Shown: positions 6,604 to 9,863 of the stretch, piece after piece
How the letters are laid out: each line of letters begins with the position of its first letter
Position numbering within the stretch: the first letter of the stretch is position 1
DNA from: SSSZ01 sp035345935
GTDB taxonomy: Bacteria > Pseudomonadota > Gammaproteobacteria > Burkholderiales > Rhodocyclaceae
Direction: 5' to 3'
Assembly (NCBI GenBank): GCA_035345935.1
Contig: DAORDK010000115.1
Location: forward strand, 1-9,863
DNA length: 9,863 nt
Notes under the pieces: generated by a model
Databases searched by the model: none
Seen by the model: the letters and a program-made list of their open reading frames with translations, nothing else
What the model was told of the DNA's origin: nothing
Made by a program: the position numbers and the translations under genes

Positions 6604-9105
6604 ATGGAGAAACCCTTGCGCTCTCTCGGGGCTCGCTACGTGCTGGCGATCGCCGTGCTGACCGCGGTCGTCATGCTGATCGTCGAGCAATTCGTCGAGC
6701 AGCAAACGCTGGACTCCCTGCGCCTGGATGAAGAGAGCCATGCCCGCGAAAACCTGCTCGTGCTGCAAAGCCGCATCGAGGGCAATCTTCGCAGCAGTGC
6801 CCTGCTCGGACGCGGCCTGGTCGCGGTGATCGCGGCCAATCCACATCTCTCCCAGGCAGACCTGGAGCGCGCCGCACGGCCTTTGTTTGAGGGCCGCACC
6901 TTGCTGCGGAACCTGGCGGCCGCCCCGGATCTGGTCATTCGCTACGTCGTCCCGTTGAAGGGTAACGAAAAAGCCCTCGGTCTCGATTATCGAAAGACTC
7001 CGAGCCAGCAGGAGTCGGCCGAACTTGCCCGGAAGACGGGAAAAATCGTCATCGCCGGACCGGTCAACCTGGCCCAGGGAGGAGTGGGCATCATCTCGCG
7101 CATGCCGGTCTTCCTGGGCGATGGAAACGAGAACGCCAATTTCTGGGGACTGCTCTCCACGGTCATGGACGCCGAGGTCTTCTATCGCGAGAGCGGACTC
7201 GCCGACCCGGACCTTCCCCTCGAAGTCGCGATCCGCGGCAAGGACGGCAAGGGTGCCGAGGGCGAGGTGTTTTACGGCAACGCCGAATTGTTTTCCGACC
7301 GGGCGATCCGGCTCGTCATTCCTTTGCCCAGTGGATCCTGGCAAATTGCGGCGCGACCCCGGGGCGGATGGAGCGATGGGCGGCAGCGGCTGGTGATCAT
7401 CCGGCTCGGCTTCGCCTTCGCCCTGGTGGCCATCCTGAGCCCGTTGTTGATGCTTGGTCTCGCTCTCCGTCAACGGCTGCGGGCCGAAGAAGAAGCGCGC
7501 CGAACCGCGCTCTACGCCCGCAACTTGCTCGAAGCCAGCCTCGATCCCCTGGTGGCCATCAGCCCGGAGGGAAAGATCAGCGACGTCAACCGGGCAACCG
7601 AGGAAGCCACCGGAAGAGCACGCGCTGAGCTGATCGGCAGCGATTTCAGCGACTATTTCACTTCGCCGGAGGACGCCCGGACCGGATATCGCAAGGTCTT
7701 CGACACAGGAGCCGTGCGGGACTATCCCTTGGCGATCCGCCATGCCTCCGGCAGCGTGATGGATGTCCTATACAACGCCACGGTCTATCGCAACGACCGG
7801 GAAGAGATCGACGGCATTGTCGCCGTCGCGCGGGACGTCAGCGCGCGCAACCGTGCCGAAGCCGAATTGGCCGTCTATCGCCAACACCTGGAGCGATTGG
7901 TCGAGGAACGTACCGCCGAGCTCGCCCGTGCCAAGGAACAGGCCGAAGCGGCAAGTCTTGCCAAGAGCGACTTTCTGGCCAACATGAGCCATGAACTGCG
8001 CACGCCTATGAATGGCGTTCTCGGCATGATCGGCCTTGCCCGCAAAACCGTGCATGACCCGGACGGCATCGGCTATCTGGATAAGGCCAGACGCTCGGCC
8101 GAACGCCTGCTCGGCGTCATCAACGACATCCTCGACGTTTCCAAGATCGAAGCGCGCCGCATGGACCTGGAGAGGCTGCCGCTCAAGATCGGTGACGTTC
8201 TCGACCAACTGAGCATCCTTTTTGAGAACGCCGTTCGCGAAAAGCATCTCGGTCTGGTGATTGATATCGCCCCCAGCCTGGCCGCCAAACCCCTGCTCGG
8301 CGATGCCCTGCGTCTTGGCCAGATGCTGACCAATCTGGTCGGCAACGCCGTCAAGTTCAGCGAGCAAGGGACGATACGCGTCTGTGCCGCGATTCTCACG
8401 GAGGACGAGGAAGAAATTGGCTTGCGCTTCGAGGTCGAAGACCAGGGCATCGGTATTCGACCCGAAGACCAATGCCGTCTGTTCTCCGCCTTCGAGCAGG
8501 CCGACGGCAGCATGACCCGCAAATACGGCGGCACCGGTCTGGGCCTTGCCATTTGCCGCCGTCTCGCAGGACTGATGGGTGGCGAAATCGGCGTCGCCAG
8601 CACCTTCGGCCAAGGCAGTGCCTTCTGGTTCACCGTCCGCCTGGGAAAGGACGACAAGGCCTCGGAACCCCAGCCCATAACGCCACATTGGGAAGATAGC
8701 GAAGCGCGCCTGCGCAGAGAGTTTTCCGGAACGCCCGTCCTTCTTGCCGAAGACGAACCGATCAACCGCGAAATCGTTCAGTCCCTGCTCGAAGACACCG
8801 GACTCGTCGTCGACCTTGCCGAGGACGGTTCGCAAGCGGTGGAGATGGCGCGAAACAGAGCTTACGGCCTGATCCTCATGGACCTGCAGATGCCCAAACT
8901 CAATGGCGCCGATGCCGCTCGGGCCATCAGGGAGAACTCCCGCAACCGCGACACCCCCATCTTCGCGGTGACTGCCAATGCTTACGAACAGGACCGCGAA
9001 CTCTGTCTTGCCGCCGGGATGAACCGGCACCTGGCCAAGCCCCTCGATCCCGACCTGCTTCTGCAGGCGGTTCTGGAAGGCCTCTCGCAAGGCCGCTCGA
9101 ACTAG
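6604..9105 (+). CDS. membrane hybrid sensor histidine kinase (CHASE-PAS-HisKA-HATPase-REC)
   Basis: This 833-residue inner-membrane hybrid kinase has two transmembrane helices (about 12-31 and 264-290) bracketing a periplasmic CHASE-like sensor (about 35-255, with ALLGRGLVAVIAANPHLS and VIRYVVPLKGNEKALGLDY). The cytoplasmic part has a PAS domain (about 302-415), a coiled coil (about 415-455) and a HisKA dimerisation domain with phospho-acceptor His463 in SHELRTP. The HATPase domain shows the N box (Asn577 and Asn581), G1 box DQGIGI (613-618), F box around 627-633 and G2 box GGTGLGLAI (642-650). The C-terminal receiver has acidic pocket Glu716-Asp717, phospho-acceptor Asp760 (LILMDLQMP), Thr790 and Lys812. 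All catalytic residues are present, so both autophosphorylation and internal His-to-Asp transfer are expected. No HPt domain or DNA-binding output is attached or encoded nearby. ATG 6604 lacks a Shine-Dalgarno. A TTG four codons later (6616) has GGAG six bases upstream and is a serious alternative. The ligand is unknown, and the divergent surface-protein operon is a possible target. Confidence 0.96.
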   Translation: MEKPLRSLGARYVLAIAVLTAVVMLIVEQFVEQQTLDSLRLDEESHARENLLVLQSRIEGNLRSSALLGRGLVAVIAANPHLSQADLERAARPLFEGRTLLRNLAAAPDLVIRYVVPLKGNEKALGLDYRKTPSQQESAELARKTGKIVIAGPVNLAQGGVGIISRMPVFLGDGNENANFWGLLSTVMDAEVFYRESGLADPDLPLEVAIRGKDGKGAEGEVFYGNAELFSDRAIRLVIPLPSGSWQIAARPRGGWSDGRQRLVIIRLGFAFALVAILSPLLMLGLALRQRLRAEEEARRTALYARNLLEASLDPLVAISPEGKISDVNRATEEATGRARAELIGSDFSDYFTSPEDARTGYRKVFDTGAVRDYPLAIRHASGSVMDVLYNATVYRNDREEIDGIVAVARDVSARNRAEAELAVYRQHLERLVEERTAELARAKEQAEAASLAKSDFLANMSHELRTPMNGVLGMIGLARKTVHDPDGIGYLDKARRSAERLLGVINDILDVSKIEARRMDLERLPLKIGDVLDQLSILFENAVREKHLGLVIDIAPSLAAKPLLGDALRLGQMLTNLVGNAVKFSEQGTIRVCAAILTEDEEEIGLRFEVEDQGIGIRPEDQCRLFSAFEQADGSMTRKYGGTGLGLAICRRLAGLMGGEIGVASTFGQGSAFWFTVRLGKDDKASEPQPITPHWEDSEARLRREFSGTPVLLAEDEPINREIVQSLLEDTGLVVDLAEDGSQAVEMARNRAYGLILMDLQMPKLNGADAARAIRENSRNRDTPIFAVTANAYEQDRELCLAAGMNRHLAKPLDPDLLLQAVLEGLSQGRSN

Positions 9106-9125
9106 ACTCCCGAGATCCGCAGTGT

Positions 9126-9152
9126 AAGCCGGGGCCTCCCTCGACCCCGCTT
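9126..9152. terminator. candidate hairpin between convergent kinase and hydrogenase genes
   Basis: AAGCCGGGG (9126-9134) can pair with CCCCGCTT (9145-9152) around a 10-base loop, with one bulged C. It lies 20 bases after the kinase stop, between genes that converge, and could block transcription from both sides. Neither strand has a U-run after the stem, so it is not a canonical intrinsic terminator. Confidence 0.3.
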
Positions 9153-9217
9153 GCGTCCGGGTGCACGACCTCGCGAGCCGCTCCACCAGAGCTGCCCGGG
9201 CATTCCCTCCGGCCGGA

Positions 9218-9736
9218 TTACGCCGGCGTCCCGCAGGCCATTGCCAAGCGCGCGGTCAGCACAGCGAGCGCTTCGTCCCCTGGCCGGCCCAGCGCCGTTC
9301 TCAGGAAATCCCATGCGGTGTCGGCGTACCGGGCGGCCACGGGGCTCAGATCTTGACCCAACTCGAATTCTTCGCCCCTGACGCAAAGGACGAAGCATTG
9401 CGGCGCCGGCCCCCGGCAGGTCTGCTCGAAGACCCGCAGCACGGCACCCGGCTCCAGCGCATGACTGCTGGACCCGAGATCCACCGCCGGCTCCAGGCGG
9501 GAAAAAGTGTAGGGAGCTGGCGTGCCTGCGCCGGCATCGATGAAGAGCGCCAGCGCTCGGCCTTCCAGGTCGAGGGCGTGCTCGATGTTGAGCTGGAAGT
9601 CTTCGATCAGTTCGACCTCCCCTGCCCGGCCGCTGGCCTGAAGCCAGGCGTCCAAGCGCGCCAGCAGCAAGGGACCGAGGGCGTCGTCGCCGCGGCTGGG
9701 GTTGCCGACGGCGAAGACGACGACGGGGGGCCTCAT
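9218..9736 (-). CDS. hoxW: [NiFe] hydrogenase maturation endopeptidase, HoxW-like
   Basis: The 172-residue product belongs to the HyaD/HybD/HoxW peptidase family. These cytoplasmic nickel-sensing endopeptidases cut the C-terminal peptide from the hydrogenase large subunit after the NiFe(CN)2CO centre is installed, allowing the active site to close. The N-terminal GNPSRGDDALGP (11-22) carries the first acidic metal ligand, and FIDAG (65-69) supplies Asp67. SSHALEPG (90-97) supplies His92, matching the Glu/Asp-Asp-His ligand set known from HybD. EDFQLNIEHALDL (45-57) and RGEEFELGQDLS (120-131) resemble HoxW of cytosolic NAD-linked hydrogenases. The ATG overlaps the stop of the upstream large-subunit gene in an ATGA, showing direct translational coupling between protease and substrate. 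Length is normal and no key residue is missing. It is convergent with the kinase gene and apparently the last gene of the operon in this window. HoxW specifically, rather than another group 3 protease, is inferred from these motifs and from the large-subunit tail. Confidence 0.92.
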   Translation of the reverse strand: MRPPVVVFAVGNPSRGDDALGPLLLARLDAWLQASGRAGEVELIEDFQLNIEHALDLEGRALALFIDAGAGTPAPYTFSRLEPAVDLGSSSHALEPGAVLRVFEQTCRGPAPQCFVLCVRGEEFELGQDLSPVAARYADTAWDFLRTALGRPGDEALAVLTARLAMACGTPA

Positions 9737-9863
9737 TCCCGGCTCAGGCGATGGACCAGGCTGCCGTCGGGAGCGACCAGTTCGACTGCGAGGGGCATCT
9801 TGCCCAGAGCGTGGGTGGCGCAGGAGAGGCAGGGGTCGAAGGCGCGGATGGCGACCTCGATGT
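9733..9863 (-). CDS. hoxH: [NiFe] hydrogenase large subunit, C-terminal end (HoxH-like), partial
   Basis: Only the last 42 codons are in the window; the rest lies beyond position 9863. The reading starts IEVAIRAFDPCLSCATHALG and ends LVHRLSRE. The DPCLSCATH motif (codons at 9811-9837) is the C-terminal DPCxxCxxH signature of [NiFe] hydrogenase large subunits. Its two cysteines are nickel ligands, the second also bridging to iron. In the family the maturation protease cuts after this His, here releasing a 25-residue peptide beginning ALGKMPL (9736-9810). The ALGxMPL continuation is typical of cytosolic group 3 enzymes such as the NAD-reducing HoxH, rather than of the membrane-bound uptake enzyme, where a valine usually follows the His. 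The stop TGA overlaps the protease ATG by four bases, matching the hoxH-hoxW order of known soluble hydrogenase operons. Subgroup assignment is moderately sure; the hydrogenase identity is nearly certain. Confidence 0.93.
   Translation of the reverse strand, partial: IEVAIRAFDPCLSCATHALGKMPLAVELVAPDGSLVHRLSRE

Noticed and set aside
6472..7743. A 423-codon minus-strand frame across the intergenic region and the kinase N-terminus.
   Set aside because: No domain, no ribosome site, and it overlaps both the divergent promoter region and a well-supported gene.
7768..9186. A long minus-strand open frame opposite the histidine kinase.
   Set aside because: The plus strand encodes a full set of kinase motifs. 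The antisense product shows no family features.
9212..9227. GCCGG-ATTACG-CCGGC hairpin overlapping the hoxW stop.
   Set aside because: It has a five-base stem, extends into the coding region and lacks a T-run on either strand.

Overview
The window is GC-rich DNA. Most genes have G or C at third codon positions, and the gene content points to a betaproteobacterium, plausibly Rhodocyclales-like: a short HPF/RaiA protein, a CBS protein beginning MFTVYGLSG, a DUF6701/MshQ-type surface protein, and a HoxH-HoxW hydrogenase pair. The taxonomic placement is inferred from protein style only; no rRNA or other marker gene is present.

Positions 1-1889, plus strand: a possible 41-codon leader ORF, then a ribosome-associated HPF/RaiA-like protein, a two-CBS-domain protein and a DUF2062 membrane protein. 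These look like a housekeeping or stress cluster, but no shared pathway can be shown. Positions 1890-2028 lie between convergent genes and hold only weak short hairpins.

Positions 2029-6430, minus strand: a very large secreted mosaic protein (signal peptide, lamin-tail-like region, DUF11, LamG/concanavalin-like domain, DUF6701 C-terminus; MshQ-like) followed about 40 bases later by a small secreted cysteine-rich protein. The latter ends in six cysteines with mirror-symmetric 3-6-8-6-3 spacing. The two probably form an operon for an envelope or surface structure. No other pilus (msh) genes are visible.

Positions 6431-6603 are the divergent intergenic region. It holds a set of TTGCGC/GCGCAA half-sites and a TATACT -10-like element. 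On its plus side lies an 833-residue membrane hybrid histidine kinase (CHASE, PAS, HisKA, HATPase, receiver). The head-to-head layout makes the surface operon a candidate target or partner of the kinase, but this is inference.

Positions 9218-9863, minus strand: the 3' end of a [NiFe] hydrogenase operon. It contains the last 42 codons of the large subunit (HoxH-like, with the DPCxxCxxH nickel ligands and a cleavable C-terminal peptide), overlapped by four bases by its dedicated maturation endopeptidase (HoxW-like).

No tRNA, rRNA, CRISPR array, insertion sequence or prophage gene was seen. The most unusual items are the surface-protein operon facing a hybrid kinase, the symmetric cysteine hairpin, and the possible translationally coupled leader ORF.
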